Shown: one piece after another, positions 54,725-63,879 of the stretch
How positions within the stretch are numbered: position 1 is the stretch's first letter
Layout of the letters: each line of letters opens with the position of its first letter
Assembly: GCA_016742255.1 (NCBI GenBank)
Contig: JACVCB010000004.1
Location: 124,001-188,000 of the forward strand
Source: Leptospira sp.
GTDB lineage: Bacteria > Spirochaetota > Leptospiria > Leptospirales > Leptospiraceae
DNA: 64,000 nucleotides
Direction of reading: 5' to 3'
Program-made: the position numbers and the translations under genes
The notes under the pieces: generated by a model
Told to the model about the DNA's origin: nothing
What the model saw: the letters and a program-made list of their open reading frames with translations, nothing else
Database searches by the model: none

Positions 54725-55942
54725 ATGAAATCCAATACGATAACTTATCTTCTATCTACTTTCTTTGGATACTTGGCTATAATTATGTACAACTATTTTG
54801 TGATAATTTATGCTTATAAACTGACATCTAATGAATTTTTCGGAGCTACTTTATTTTTACTAATGAACGTTCCATATATATTATTCGGATTCATTAGTTC
54901 TAAATATACAGAATTTACATCTAAAAAAAAGATCATACTTTATGCACAATTTTGTTATTTAATCTTGATTTCCGCTCTAGGCGGAATGATCTACTATGAG
55001 ATATTTTTCTCAAAATTAATAACAATTCTACTTCTTATTTCATTATTACTTGGATTTGCTTTTGCTTTTTTACCAGCTTCAAGGTTGGCAATCATAAAAG
55101 ATCTTAATGACTCAAATACGATTGGTAGAATTTCTTTGTATATAAACTTACTTTATATCACGGCATTTGGTATCGGTCCACTATTGGTAGGGATCCTAAA
55201 ATATTATCTTTGGGATTTTCAGATTTTGTTTTCTATAAGTTTATTTTTTTTGATAAGTAATTTGTTTTTATTAAAAGTGAGTTCAATTTCAAAATTTGAA
55301 GTTTTGAAGGAAGAATATTCGATTGGTTATTACTGGAAGGAGTTGTCATTATATTTAAATTCAAACAAGCGAATTCTGTTTCTATTATTATTGATTCCAT
55401 ATTCAACACTATTATTAGGACCATTTCAAGTTTTAATTCCAGCATATGCTGAAGCGGTTTTCCATCTTTCAGAAATTTATAAACCTATATACTTTATTAT
55501 CATGTCCATCGGTCTCGCTTTCGGAGGTTTTTTGGCTATTTTATTGCGTAATATGAATTTTAAAGTAGTGGTATTCGGGTCCTCTATCGTTGCTGGACTC
55601 TCTTTAAGCATTTTAATGCAATTTGAAAATTTGATTATTAGCATCATTTCTGTTTTAATTGCATCTACATGCAGTAGTTATGCAACAAACTTAATTGTGT
55701 TGCTCATTCAAAATTCTCTTAACGATAAATATAGGTTAAGAATTTTGAATATTTATTCTATTCTTCAGCTTGGATCGTCTGCATTTATAGGATTTTTAAC
55801 TTCGAAGATTTCAACTAATTTTAATCCAAAAACTACCTTTCAAAGTTTAGGTATTATGTTAATTATTTTTAGCATATTAATCCTTTTTTCACTATCTTAT
55901 AGAAAAATTAATTTAAACACAAAATATACGATTTCAGGATAA
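54725..55942 (+). CDS. MFS transporter, likely exporter of the cluster product
   Basis: A 405-aa transporter with about 12 hydrophobic helices. N-terminal NTITYLLSTFFGYLAIIMYN and the loop FGFISSKYTEFTSKKKII (a loose R/K-x-x-K motif between helices 2 and 3) fit the major facilitator superfamily; the C-terminal half begins after a central loop (SKFEVLKEEYSIGYYWKEL). It starts 8 nt after the MetRS-like gene. Placement at the end of a biosynthetic operon suggests export of the metabolite, by inference. Confidence 0.85.
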   Translation: MKSNTITYLLSTFFGYLAIIMYNYFVIIYAYKLTSNEFFGATLFLLMNVPYILFGFISSKYTEFTSKKKIILYAQFCYLILISALGGMIYYEIFFSKLITILLLISLLLGFAFAFLPASRLAIIKDLNDSNTIGRISLYINLLYITAFGIGPLLVGILKYYLWDFQILFSISLFFLISNLFLLKVSSISKFEVLKEEYSIGYYWKELSLYLNSNKRILFLLLLIPYSTLLLGPFQVLIPAYAEAVFHLSEIYKPIYFIIMSIGLAFGGFLAILLRNMNFKVVVFGSSIVAGLSLSILMQFENLIISIISVLIASTCSSYATNLIVLLIQNSLNDKYRLRILNIYSILQLGSSAFIGFLTSKISTNFNPKTTFQSLGIMLIIFSILILFSLSYRKINLNTKYTISG

Positions 55943-55972
55943 ATTTTGATTTTTTGATCAAGTTGGTTTAAG

Positions 55973-56809
55973 ATGAAAATGCCTTATTTAGATATTATAA
56001 TAAAAGAATTAGAAATTGGAAATGTATTTATTGAAAAGACTTTCGGTAATAATTTACATTTTGGTTATTGGGATTTAACTTCTAAGCCCAATACATCCAT
56101 TGAAGGCTTTGAAATTGCTTCAAGAAGGATGAACGAAGTTTGTTTATCGGGAAGAATCGAAACTCATGAAAATATATCAGTATTAGATGTTGGTTGTGGT
56201 TTCGGTGGTACATTGAGATGGATGGATGAACAAGTAAAAGGTTCTATTTTGTCAGGAATCAATATTGATCCGAGACAAATTGAGATAGCTAAACAAAAAT
56301 CAAATTTAGATTCGAGCAATGGAAATATAATAGAATTTAAAGTTGCATCTGCAATGGATTTACCTTATGCAAACGAATCTCAAAATTTAATTTTTTCTTT
56401 AGAGTGTATGTCGCATTTCCCTTCTCGTAAAATATTTTTACAAGAAGCTTATCGCGTTTTAAAACCTGGAGGTACTCTGATTATAACTGATTGGCTAATG
56501 AATCATACTTCTATAATTAAGAATTTATTTTTATTTCTTAGAAATATTAAAAAATCTCAGAGGTTGTATGGAAAACGCTCCCTTCCTTACAATAAAAAGA
56601 AATATAAAACTATTGCTTATAAGTTAGGATTTACTAAAGGAATGTTTTTAGATATTAACGAAAACACATTACCTTCTTTTGATTTGTTTAGAGATGTAGC
56701 ATCTCATCTAGGTAATTCAGAAACAATTTTTCGTGAAGGAAATGAATTTTCAGAGATAATATGTCGTCGCGGATTAAGTCGGTATCATATAATTTCGTTT
56801 CGAAAATAA
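55973..56809 (+). CDS. Class I SAM methyltransferase of the cluster
   Basis: A 278-aa methyltransferase with SAM motif I VLDVGCGFGGTLRWM (residues 70-84), a motif II acidic residue in LSGINIDPRQIEIAKQ, a post-I SAMDLPYANESQNLIFSLEC and the motif YRVLKPGGTLIITDW. The N-terminal LHFGYWDL is typical of UbiE/glycine-sarcosine-type small-molecule methyltransferases. Gap of 30 nt from the transporter gene. It may N- or O-methylate the product. Last gene of the operon; a convergent ankyrin lipoprotein gene follows. Confidence 0.88.
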   Translation: MKMPYLDIIIKELEIGNVFIEKTFGNNLHFGYWDLTSKPNTSIEGFEIASRRMNEVCLSGRIETHENISVLDVGCGFGGTLRWMDEQVKGSILSGINIDPRQIEIAKQKSNLDSSNGNIIEFKVASAMDLPYANESQNLIFSLECMSHFPSRKIFLQEAYRVLKPGGTLIITDWLMNHTSIIKNLFLFLRNIKKSQRLYGKRSLPYNKKKYKTIAYKLGFTKGMFLDINENTLPSFDLFRDVASHLGNSETIFREGNEFSEIICRRGLSRYHIISFRK

Positions 56810-56834
56810 ATGATAAATTTATAACAATCTCAAA

Positions 56835-57329
56835 TTATTTTATACTTTCTAAATACTTCAATATACTGTCTTCTCCGCGTTCTTCTGCTAGTTCAACAAT
56901 ACTAACACCACCTACTGTTTTTGCTTTTGTCTCAGCTCCAGCTTTTACCAGAAGTTTGACAAGGTCCAAGTTACCACGGAACACAGCTCGGTAAAGCGCT
57001 GTTTCACCCATCGTATTACGAAGGTTGACATTGGCTCCTTTTTGGATGAGAAATTTTGCTAACTCCATTTCTTCTTCGTCGACAGCTTTGATGAGGGAGG
57101 AATTGCCAAGTGAGTCCTTCGCATTGATGGAGACACCTTGGGCTAATAATGATTTAACTTCTTCTAGATTCCCTTTTTCAACTGCATGGAAGAGACGTAA
57201 TTCCAGACTAGGTGGATTTTTAATGACAGTTTCATCCTCCACACATCCATTCCCAACCACAGCGATTAGTAAAATAATGAGAAATGGAAAGATATTTTTG
57301 AAAATTCGGCTCGATAAGATTTGGGACAT
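56835..57329 (-). CDS. Ankyrin-repeat lipoprotein
   Basis: A 164-aa protein with a lipobox (LLIAVVGNGCVE, Cys29) and about four ankyrin repeats: LRLFHAVEKGNLEEVKSLLA, SINAKDSLGNSSLIKAVDEE, NVNLRNTMGETALYRAVFRG and a last degenerate copy. Ankyrin lipoproteins mediate protein-protein contacts at the envelope. It is divergent from the SPFH gene, with 24 nt between the starts. Confidence 0.9.
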   Translation of the reverse strand: MSQILSSRIFKNIFPFLIILLIAVVGNGCVEDETVIKNPPSLELRLFHAVEKGNLEEVKSLLAQGVSINAKDSLGNSSLIKAVDEEEMELAKFLIQKGANVNLRNTMGETALYRAVFRGNLDLVKLLVKAGAETKAKTVGGVSIVELAEERGEDSILKYLESIK

Positions 57330-57353
57330 CTGTTTTAGTCTAATAGTTTAACT

Positions 57354-58181
57354 ATGAAACGTCGATCCATTTTTCTCTTTAGTTTCCAGTTCCTTCCTGT
57401 TTTGTTACTTGGGATGATATTCACCTCTTGTATTTCAATTATCAACCCAGGTGAGGTAGGGCTTATGTGGAGGCCTTATAGCTCGGGACTCAGTCAAAAA
57501 CCTTTGGAGTCTCGAGTCCAAACCTATATGCCTTGGAACAGTGTCTATGTTTACTCAATCCAATGGAGTAGTTACCAAGAAAAGGTAGAAGTTTTAACTC
57601 GTGACGATTTGACAATCACTGTGACTGCCAATATCATCATTCGACCCATACAAAATGAAATTTATGAACTGGAGATGGAAATAGGCAGAGACTATTACGA
57701 CAAGGTGGTCAAACCCCAATTCAGAACGGCAATTCGAAACATACTCTCTGCTTATAATATGGTATCGATTTCGAAAGAGACTCCCAATGTTTCAGCACAG
57801 ATTAAAAAATCGTTAACCGAAAAATTGAAATTTAAACATGTCGAAATTGATGATGTGATTATTGATGATGTTGAATACAGTCCTTCGATATTAAAAGCAA
57901 TCGAAAGTAAACTCACAAAACAACAAGAACAAGAGCAGATGAAGTTTGAAATTAACATTGCCAAACGTGATGCTGAAATCCAACAAATCACAGCTGATGG
58001 TAAAGCCAAAGCAGTGTTAATTGAAGCAGAAGCTCAGGCCAAAGCCCAAAAGATGATTTCTGATTCATTAACTCCAAAATACATCCAACTCAAAGCAATG
58101 GAAAATCCAAATAACAAATTGATATTTGTACCGAACGGGAAAGATGGATTGCCTATTATTGTGAATCCTGACGGGAAATAG
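57354..58181 (+). CDS. SPFH/prohibitin-like lipoprotein
   Basis: A 275-aa protein with a lipobox (LLLGMIFTSC, Cys26) followed by INPGEVGLMWRPYSSGL, a band-7/prohibitin domain (VEVLTRDDLTITVTANIIIR, GRDYYDKVVKPQFRTAIRNI, VSAQIKKSLTEKLKFKHVEI) and an Ala/Glu/Gln-rich coiled coil (IAKRDAEIQQITADGKAKAV). Prohibitin-type proteins scaffold membrane proteases and lipid microdomains. It ends in a strong terminator. Confidence 0.9.
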   Translation: MKRRSIFLFSFQFLPVLLLGMIFTSCISIINPGEVGLMWRPYSSGLSQKPLESRVQTYMPWNSVYVYSIQWSSYQEKVEVLTRDDLTITVTANIIIRPIQNEIYELEMEIGRDYYDKVVKPQFRTAIRNILSAYNMVSISKETPNVSAQIKKSLTEKLKFKHVEIDDVIIDDVEYSPSILKAIESKLTKQQEQEQMKFEINIAKRDAEIQQITADGKAKAVLIEAEAQAKAQKMISDSLTPKYIQLKAMENPNNKLIFVPNGKDGLPIIVNPDGK

Positions 58182-58200
58182 AGAGAAATGGATCGGATCC

Positions 58201-58222
58201 AAACCCCGCTTATGCGGGGTTT
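58201..58222. terminator. Bidirectional rho-independent terminator
   Basis: AAACCCCGC-ttat-GCGGGGTTT, a perfect 9-bp GC-rich stem with A and T runs on its sides, between the convergent SPFH and TonB receptor genes. Confidence 0.9.
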
Positions 58223-58240
58223 GGTGAATTGGATTTGTTT

Positions 58241-61225
58241 TTAAAATCGATAACTAGCAGACATTGAAAAGGAAACCCCTTCTCTATAAGAACGAAAGAG
58301 TTTTTCTTCGTTTAACAATTCATCTTTTACATAGATTTTAAACCTTTGGTCTGTAACGTTTTTTGCAGCAAATTTAAAATCTAACTTATCATCCATTTTA
58401 TGGGAAAAAACGATGTCTGTTAATCCAACGCCTCTTTCATATGCATCAGGTGTTCCATTGGCCCCTACTACAAATATTCGATCACCAAAGTAGTTGTAGT
58501 AAAATCCTAATGTTGTCGTTTTTAATTTGTTGAGGAAAATATCGAATTTAAGATTTGCCACAAAGTCTGATTGTCCTTGCAGAGGTCTTCTTATGTTGGT
58601 AGGATCATAGGAGAAACTTCTATCAATCGGATCTAAGATACCTGCTTTTCCTACAGTATATTGTTCCCAAGAAATCACGTTAACAAGCGATTTGATAAAG
58701 AAGACGTTTGTCTCAAATCTAAATTTATCAAAAAACTCTCTTCTAAAATCTAACTCGATACCTCGAATAGTAGCACGACTAGCATTTGCATAAGTGAAGA
58801 ATGGTGAAATTTGTCCGGCAACAGGTTGTCCAATTAATTCAATCGGATTGGATAAGTCTTTTAAGAAAGCTCCTGCTCCAACATAGTTTGATCCACCCAT
58901 AAAGTATTCATAACGAAAATCAAAGTTATGAATATATGTTCTCTGAAGGTTTGGATTACCACGAATTCTATCACCACCAAAATAAGGAGTGAAAGCAAAT
59001 GGAGACATCTCTCTAAAATCAGGTCTTGTAAGTGTTTGTGAATAACCAAATCGTAAATTTTGATCCTGAAGGAATTCATAAACCAAATTTACACTTGGCA
59101 AAACGTCTTTTGTTCGAATCTCTCCGATACCGTTATTATCTGCAGAACAGATATTATTTTTTACTAAAAGAATTCTTTCCCCTTCTGATCCTACATCACA
59201 ACCATATCCAGGTCTTCTCACATCAAATTGTTCTTTCAGTACAAACGTTTTTACCTTTTGATAAGAGTCTTCATAACGTGCACCACCAATGAATCTAAAT
59301 TTAGGAAATAAAGGAATGTCAAACTGAGAGAAGTAAGAATGTAACTTCTGATATGCATCATAAGCGTTTGGCTCCACTTGTCTTTCAGAAAATGTTCGGT
59401 TAGCAAGTCCTGAACTATTAGTTCTTAAGAATTCAATAGGGTTATATGTGATTTCACCAGGAACTAAATAAAGATCACCCACTCCTGTTCCAATATTTGA
59501 TTTTGAACCAAATTCTCTAAAGGTAAACGATTTAAAGCGATCGAGTGCGGAACCACCAAATTTAAATGAAGATTTTAATCCATTCCACTGATCAAATGGG
59601 ATTTCATAAGCTACACTAAAACTTCTCACTGTGTCATTTGAAGTTGAATAAAATCTAGATCCGTCCGGGTTATTACCAAGTCGTGTTGGAATCGTTGTCA
59701 CAGGGCTAGTTTGAGGCCGTCTCCATACTTGTTGTGTTAAATTTGGTTCATCACGTTTAGCTTCCCCATAATTCATTTGCCAATCTAATGTATGTGGTCG
59801 ATTCATTGAACCCAAATTGACAGCATGTTTTCCACCGAAACTAGTATTGAATAGTTGACGACTGATGAAATCATTTGTTTGAGAAAAAAATTGAAAATTG
59901 TCAATGTTGTTTGTTCCAACAGACTCTCTTACTGATTTTTCGGAAGAAACAGAGTAAAAATTCTTTAGAAAGAATTGTTGGCCAGCAGTCGGTTCATATG
60001 CCAAGTTTAAATTATTACCGAAAAGCCTCTCTTCCAAATAGATATCAGCATCCTGAGTTTGTAACGGAGTAACTGTTGTTAAATCTTTCACTGATAAGTT
60101 AACTGGGTTACCTGGAATATAACGTACATCTTTCTGTCTTTTGAATCGATAATCAACAGAATGAGTTGTACCAAAAATTACACCCAAACGTTGTCCTGAT
60201 TCAGTTAATTTGAAGGTATTCCCAATGGTAAAATTAAAATTTTTATCGTAAGGAGCTTTTGTTTGCTCTGGAGACCACTGAGAAGGAAAACTGACTCCAC
60301 CAATATTCACAAGTGTTGGGTTTAGACCACCGAAACGAGATCCTGGCTCAAAAGGCAAAAAATCAGGTACAGATTTTACTAATGAAGGAAGTTCTTGGTT
60401 TGCAGTTGGTCTTCCAAAAAAATCTCCACCCTTAAAAGTTAACCATTTATTGCGAGTTGTGTTAGAATTGTATCCAACGCCCATTCCAAAATTCACAGTT
60501 AGTTGGTCTGGGTATTCTTTGGTTTCAATTTTTACTAAACCACCTGAAAATTCACCTGACTCTTCTGGAACAAAAGATTTAATTACTCTAATATTTTTAA
60601 TTAATGATGCAGGAAATAAATCCAATGGAACCACTCGTTTGTCTGGCTCTGTAGATGGGATATATGCATCATTTAAATAAGTAGAAGAATATCTTTCACC
60701 TAATCCGCGAACAAATACGAATTTTCCACCAACGATTGTAATTCCAGTTACACGTTTGATAACATCACTAGCTGAAGAATCTGGAGATTTTTTAATCGAT
60801 TCTGCACCAATCGAATCAGAGACTGTTGCTGATTTTTTTTGTAACTGCAATAGAGCAGCATCAGACTCATTGATGGCTCGGTCTTTCACCTCGACAGTTT
60901 GTAATACTTGTGCACCAAATGTTACATTCATTTGACTAGGTTTTCCCGCAGTTACAACAACAGATCTGTTTTGCGGACCATATCCATACATTTGGTATTC
61001 AACTTGGTAAGTACCTGGAGGTATCTCTAAAATGTATTTTCCGTCAAAATCAGTTTTTGCGAATTTTTTTTCAGATCGTATAACAATGGTCGCACCAAAA
61101 ACAGGTTCTCCGTTTTCAGAATCAATAATAGTTCCTCGGATTGATCCATTACTTTGAGCAGATAAGCCAAAAGTTGAAATGAAAACCAATAAGGATAAGG
61201 TAAGAAGAGTTTTGATTGATTTCAT
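58241..61225 (-). CDS. TonB-dependent receptor with carboxypeptidase-like domain
   Basis: A 994-aa outer-membrane receptor. Start MKSIKTLLTLSLLVFISTFG gives a clean signal peptide; a TTG six codons upstream is not needed. Carboxypeptidase-regulatory-like domain SIRGTIIDSENGEPVFGATI, plug DAALLQLQKKSATVSDSIGA and VFVRGLGERYSSTYLNDAYI, and a 22-strand-type barrel ending FSMSASYRF. It resembles the TIGR-type receptors found beside beta-helix lipoproteins in Bacteroidetes and Leptospira. An 18-bp near-palindrome (61253-61270) lies upstream. Likely the transport half of a uptake module with the next two genes. Confidence 0.93.
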   Translation of the reverse strand: MKSIKTLLTLSLLVFISTFGLSAQSNGSIRGTIIDSENGEPVFGATIVIRSEKKFAKTDFDGKYILEIPPGTYQVEYQMYGYGPQNRSVVVTAGKPSQMNVTFGAQVLQTVEVKDRAINESDAALLQLQKKSATVSDSIGAESIKKSPDSSASDVIKRVTGITIVGGKFVFVRGLGERYSSTYLNDAYIPSTEPDKRVVPLDLFPASLIKNIRVIKSFVPEESGEFSGGLVKIETKEYPDQLTVNFGMGVGYNSNTTRNKWLTFKGGDFFGRPTANQELPSLVKSVPDFLPFEPGSRFGGLNPTLVNIGGVSFPSQWSPEQTKAPYDKNFNFTIGNTFKLTESGQRLGVIFGTTHSVDYRFKRQKDVRYIPGNPVNLSVKDLTTVTPLQTQDADIYLEERLFGNNLNLAYEPTAGQQFFLKNFYSVSSEKSVRESVGTNNIDNFQFFSQTNDFISRQLFNTSFGGKHAVNLGSMNRPHTLDWQMNYGEAKRDEPNLTQQVWRRPQTSPVTTIPTRLGNNPDGSRFYSTSNDTVRSFSVAYEIPFDQWNGLKSSFKFGGSALDRFKSFTFREFGSKSNIGTGVGDLYLVPGEITYNPIEFLRTNSSGLANRTFSERQVEPNAYDAYQKLHSYFSQFDIPLFPKFRFIGGARYEDSYQKVKTFVLKEQFDVRRPGYGCDVGSEGERILLVKNNICSADNNGIGEIRTKDVLPSVNLVYEFLQDQNLRFGYSQTLTRPDFREMSPFAFTPYFGGDRIRGNPNLQRTYIHNFDFRYEYFMGGSNYVGAGAFLKDLSNPIELIGQPVAGQISPFFTYANASRATIRGIELDFRREFFDKFRFETNVFFIKSLVNVISWEQYTVGKAGILDPIDRSFSYDPTNIRRPLQGQSDFVANLKFDIFLNKLKTTTLGFYYNYFGDRIFVVGANGTPDAYERGVGLTDIVFSHKMDDKLDFKFAAKNVTDQRFKIYVKDELLNEEKLFRSYREGVSFSMSASYRF

Positions 61226-61252
61226 AAATTCCTTCAGAGCCAAGCTTCTAGA

Positions 61253-61270
61253 ATTTACGTGTACGTAAAT
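61253..61270. promoter_or_regulatory. Inverted repeat upstream of the TonB receptor
   Basis: ATTTACGT-gt-ACGTAAAT, a perfect 8-bp dyad with a 2-nt centre, 28 nt before the receptor start. A related half site (GTTACGT) follows about 20 nt upstream. A candidate operator; no regulator gene is adjacent. Confidence 0.5.
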
Positions 61271-61332
61271 GAAAAGGGGATTAGATTGAGTTACGTTTAT
61301 GTGAACTAATTATTACAAACAGATTACAAAAA

Positions 61333-61905
61333 CTAAGGTCCAATCACTCCAACTTTGTAACCAGATTTTGTTTCAAATACCATTTTAATTTGATCTAAGA
61401 CAATGAGTTGATTATCAATTTGAATCTTTATCGTTTTAGGTTTGTGACCTACGATATCTCCATACATTCTAGGTTTTTCCCAATCAATTGAGATGATTCT
61501 ATATTGTTTACCTTGGATACGATTGTAAATTTCTGTGATTGCGAATGTTTCTCTTGTTTCTAATACTTTTCTATACTCGACCAATGGAGTAGTATCAAGA
61601 AGGGTACCTTTACCCAAAATATTTGGAAAAATTACATTCATTTTTTCATCCCAACTTACATAATAATCGTTTTGTGATTTGTTTTGAGTCACTTCTTTTA
61701 AGAAATTTTGGACGGCAAGTTCTTTAGATTTGGAAAATTTAACCCAATCACTGTTCTTAGAAGCATTTGCTCTAATGAGTTTATGGTCTTTCTCGACTGA
61801 AAGAATCACTTTTTGATTTTCAGCTTCCATTTGTTCACGCCAATCTTCTTGGCTACAAAATGAAATACTTAATAGGGAGATTAATAGAAGTAGATTACGT
61901 ATCAT
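61333..61905 (-). CDS. Small lipoprotein between the beta-helix protein and receptor genes
   Basis: A 190-aa protein with a lipobox (LLLISLLSISFCSQ, Cys17) and a helical N-terminal part (DWREQMEAENQKVILSVEK). A compact domain follows with SWDEKMNVIFPNILGKGTLL and YRIISIDWEKPRMYGDIVG. No family recognised. It sits 48 nt after the beta-helix-like lipoprotein gene and about 100 nt before the receptor, in the same direction. Confidence 0.6.
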   Translation of the reverse strand: MIRNLLLLISLLSISFCSQEDWREQMEAENQKVILSVEKDHKLIRANASKNSDWVKFSKSKELAVQNFLKEVTQNKSQNDYYVSWDEKMNVIFPNILGKGTLLDTTPLVEYRKVLETRETFAITEIYNRIQGKQYRIISIDWEKPRMYGDIVGHKPKTIKIQIDNQLIVLDQIKMVFETKSGYKVGVIGP

Positions 61906-61953
61906 AAATCCTAGTGACCTTAGTTAAGGCCACTAGGTAAAGTTTTAAATTAA

Positions 61954-63717
61954 TTATCGAGCTCTAAAAACTGCCCAATCTTTATACCATTCTGTTGAAG
62001 CACCACCCACATACGTTCCTGATAATGAACTAATCGTTCTATAGTCAGGTTTAGTATCTCCAAATCCACAATTAGATGTTGATCCATCAGATGTAATTGG
62101 AGTTGTTGTTATCGTAGTTGATCCTGTTGGAGTAATAGCAGTTGTTTTACCATTTTCGTATGCAAGATTTGCAATCGTTCCGCTCACTGCAGGATAAGTT
62201 CCAGAAGTTGTTGTGCTCACTGCCGCAGCGTCAGCAAACCCGAAGACAATCGCTCTATTGATTGTCCCTGCAAATCCTTCTCTCAATCTCATTCCTTGTC
62301 CACCAGCAATACCTGCACCTATTAAAGTAACATTTGTAATTGTTGGATTTGTGCAACGATTGAGTGAACCTGAAGCACATGAAGAACCAGCACCACTTGT
62401 TGCATCAGTTCCATCCATCTCAAATCCATGTGGATCAGTTGAGAAGGAACCACCACAAGATGAAGGGTATTTATGACCAATCAAGTTTGTCATTGTTCCT
62501 GTGAATGCTTCATCTAAGTCGAAGTCATCATCCAAACCACCTGTTGCCAAAAGGTTTGACCATGTTCCAGATCCACCCCAAGCCTCAAATCCATCATCCA
62601 ATCCTCTATGGACTTGCACAAAACTAAGTACAGATTTAGAAGCATAAATTGACATGTTATTCAATTCATCTCCAGGTGCCACTTCGTTCCCTGCAAATTC
62701 TATGATGTTATAAGACATATTCAAATTTTCTACATCAGAACCAATTGCTCCACCATAACCTTGAGGCGTCGTTCCTTCTGTGTTTGATGCTCTAGAAGCA
62801 CCACTTGTTCCAATAACAACGATTCCACCCCAATCTCCAGGGAAACGAGATCCAAGAGATGCAGCAGAAGACCAACAGATTGGGTCGGCAGCTGTTCCGT
62901 TTGAAACTAATTTCGATCCTTGTTTGAAGAAAATTGAAGATCCTCTTTGTCCAAAAATGGCAGTTCCAGGAGTTACAGTGATTGTTGCACCGGATTCTAC
63001 AAATACAGTTCCTTGGAGAAGGATTCCACCAGACCAAGTCTCAGAACCTGTAATGGAACCAGTTTTGATCGCTGGACCTCCAAGTAATCTACGACCATCG
63101 CATACGTTCTCTCCAACTGTTGGACTAACAATTGGATATTCACCTTTTACAAATACATTCACAGATTTAACAGTGACAGAATACCCTGCTGCTGTAATTG
63201 GAAATGCATTAACGTTGGTTCGGTTGCTCAAGTCTATATTTACACCTAATGTGCCATCTCCCAATGAATTCGTAAAAGCTGAAGAAGATAAATTTGTTAC
63301 AGTAGTGCAAGCTGTCGTATTATCTGCTCCAACTGCTTCTACTGCTGACATAGTTAGATTACCTGTTAAAGAGGTTAATCTAAAGCTAATCACAAATTCT
63401 CCATCAAGAGCACCTGCTCCTGCTGCGGCTACATATGAGTTAGTTTGACAAGTTGTAAAGTCAGATAAAGCAGATTGGCCACTAGATAAAATTCCACTTG
63501 AATCTGCAATTGTCACCTTTCCATCTTTAATCGGAAGACCGCCTGATGTTTTTAAAGTACCAGTCATAACTACAGTGTATTCTGGCTGGTTTAACAAAGC
63601 TGCCAAACCCAGAAATAAAGCTGTATTATCATCTTTCTTTCCTGGGCAATTGATCATCGTGAATCCCATCATCGCGATGAAAAGAAGCACCATGCTTTTT
63701 TTGAATGAATTTTTCAT
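61954..63717 (-). CDS. Large beta-helix-like lipoprotein
   Basis: A 587-aa protein with a lipobox (IAMMGFTMINCPGKK, Cys24). The first 200 residues are a Ser/Thr-rich region of beta-sandwich appearance. The rest has short repeated strands with Gly/Asn turns, such as GGILLQGTVFVESGATITVT, GTAIFGQRGSSIFFKQGSKL and DWGGIVVIGTSGAS, and Asp-rich turns (GGLDDDFDLDEAFTG) that suggest a right-handed beta-helix or calcium sites. Proteins like this occur with TonB receptors in Bacteroidetes and Leptospira; a surface ligand-capture role is inferred. First gene of the module. Confidence 0.7.
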   Translation of the reverse strand: MKNSFKKSMVLLFIAMMGFTMINCPGKKDDNTALFLGLAALLNQPEYTVVMTGTLKTSGGLPIKDGKVTIADSSGILSSGQSALSDFTTCQTNSYVAAAGAGALDGEFVISFRLTSLTGNLTMSAVEAVGADNTTACTTVTNLSSSAFTNSLGDGTLGVNIDLSNRTNVNAFPITAAGYSVTVKSVNVFVKGEYPIVSPTVGENVCDGRRLLGGPAIKTGSITGSETWSGGILLQGTVFVESGATITVTPGTAIFGQRGSSIFFKQGSKLVSNGTAADPICWSSAASLGSRFPGDWGGIVVIGTSGASRASNTEGTTPQGYGGAIGSDVENLNMSYNIIEFAGNEVAPGDELNNMSIYASKSVLSFVQVHRGLDDGFEAWGGSGTWSNLLATGGLDDDFDLDEAFTGTMTNLIGHKYPSSCGGSFSTDPHGFEMDGTDATSGAGSSCASGSLNRCTNPTITNVTLIGAGIAGGQGMRLREGFAGTINRAIVFGFADAAAVSTTTSGTYPAVSGTIANLAYENGKTTAITPTGSTTITTTPITSDGSTSNCGFGDTKPDYRTISSLSGTYVGGASTEWYKDWAVFRAR

Positions 63718-63750
63718 TTTGTTCCTCTTTCGAAAAAATTCGAATTTGTT

Positions 63751-63802
63751 TTGCTAGCGGGTCTTCCCGGAAAGGGATTCGCAAAAATTCTCCCTCTAGC
63801 AA
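63751..63802. promoter_or_regulatory. Upstream region with long-range inverted repeat
   Basis: TTGCTAG (63751-63757) and CTAGCAA (63796-63802) enclose a short CGGG/CCCG hairpin. It lies upstream of the beta-helix lipoprotein gene. Weak evidence for regulation. Confidence 0.25.
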
Positions 63803-63879
63803 TAGAAACTATGTTCTTTATTTGTTACAGAGGGATGACAAGCTGGTGAAGGTTTGGTAAAGGTTTCATGAAAGAATGA

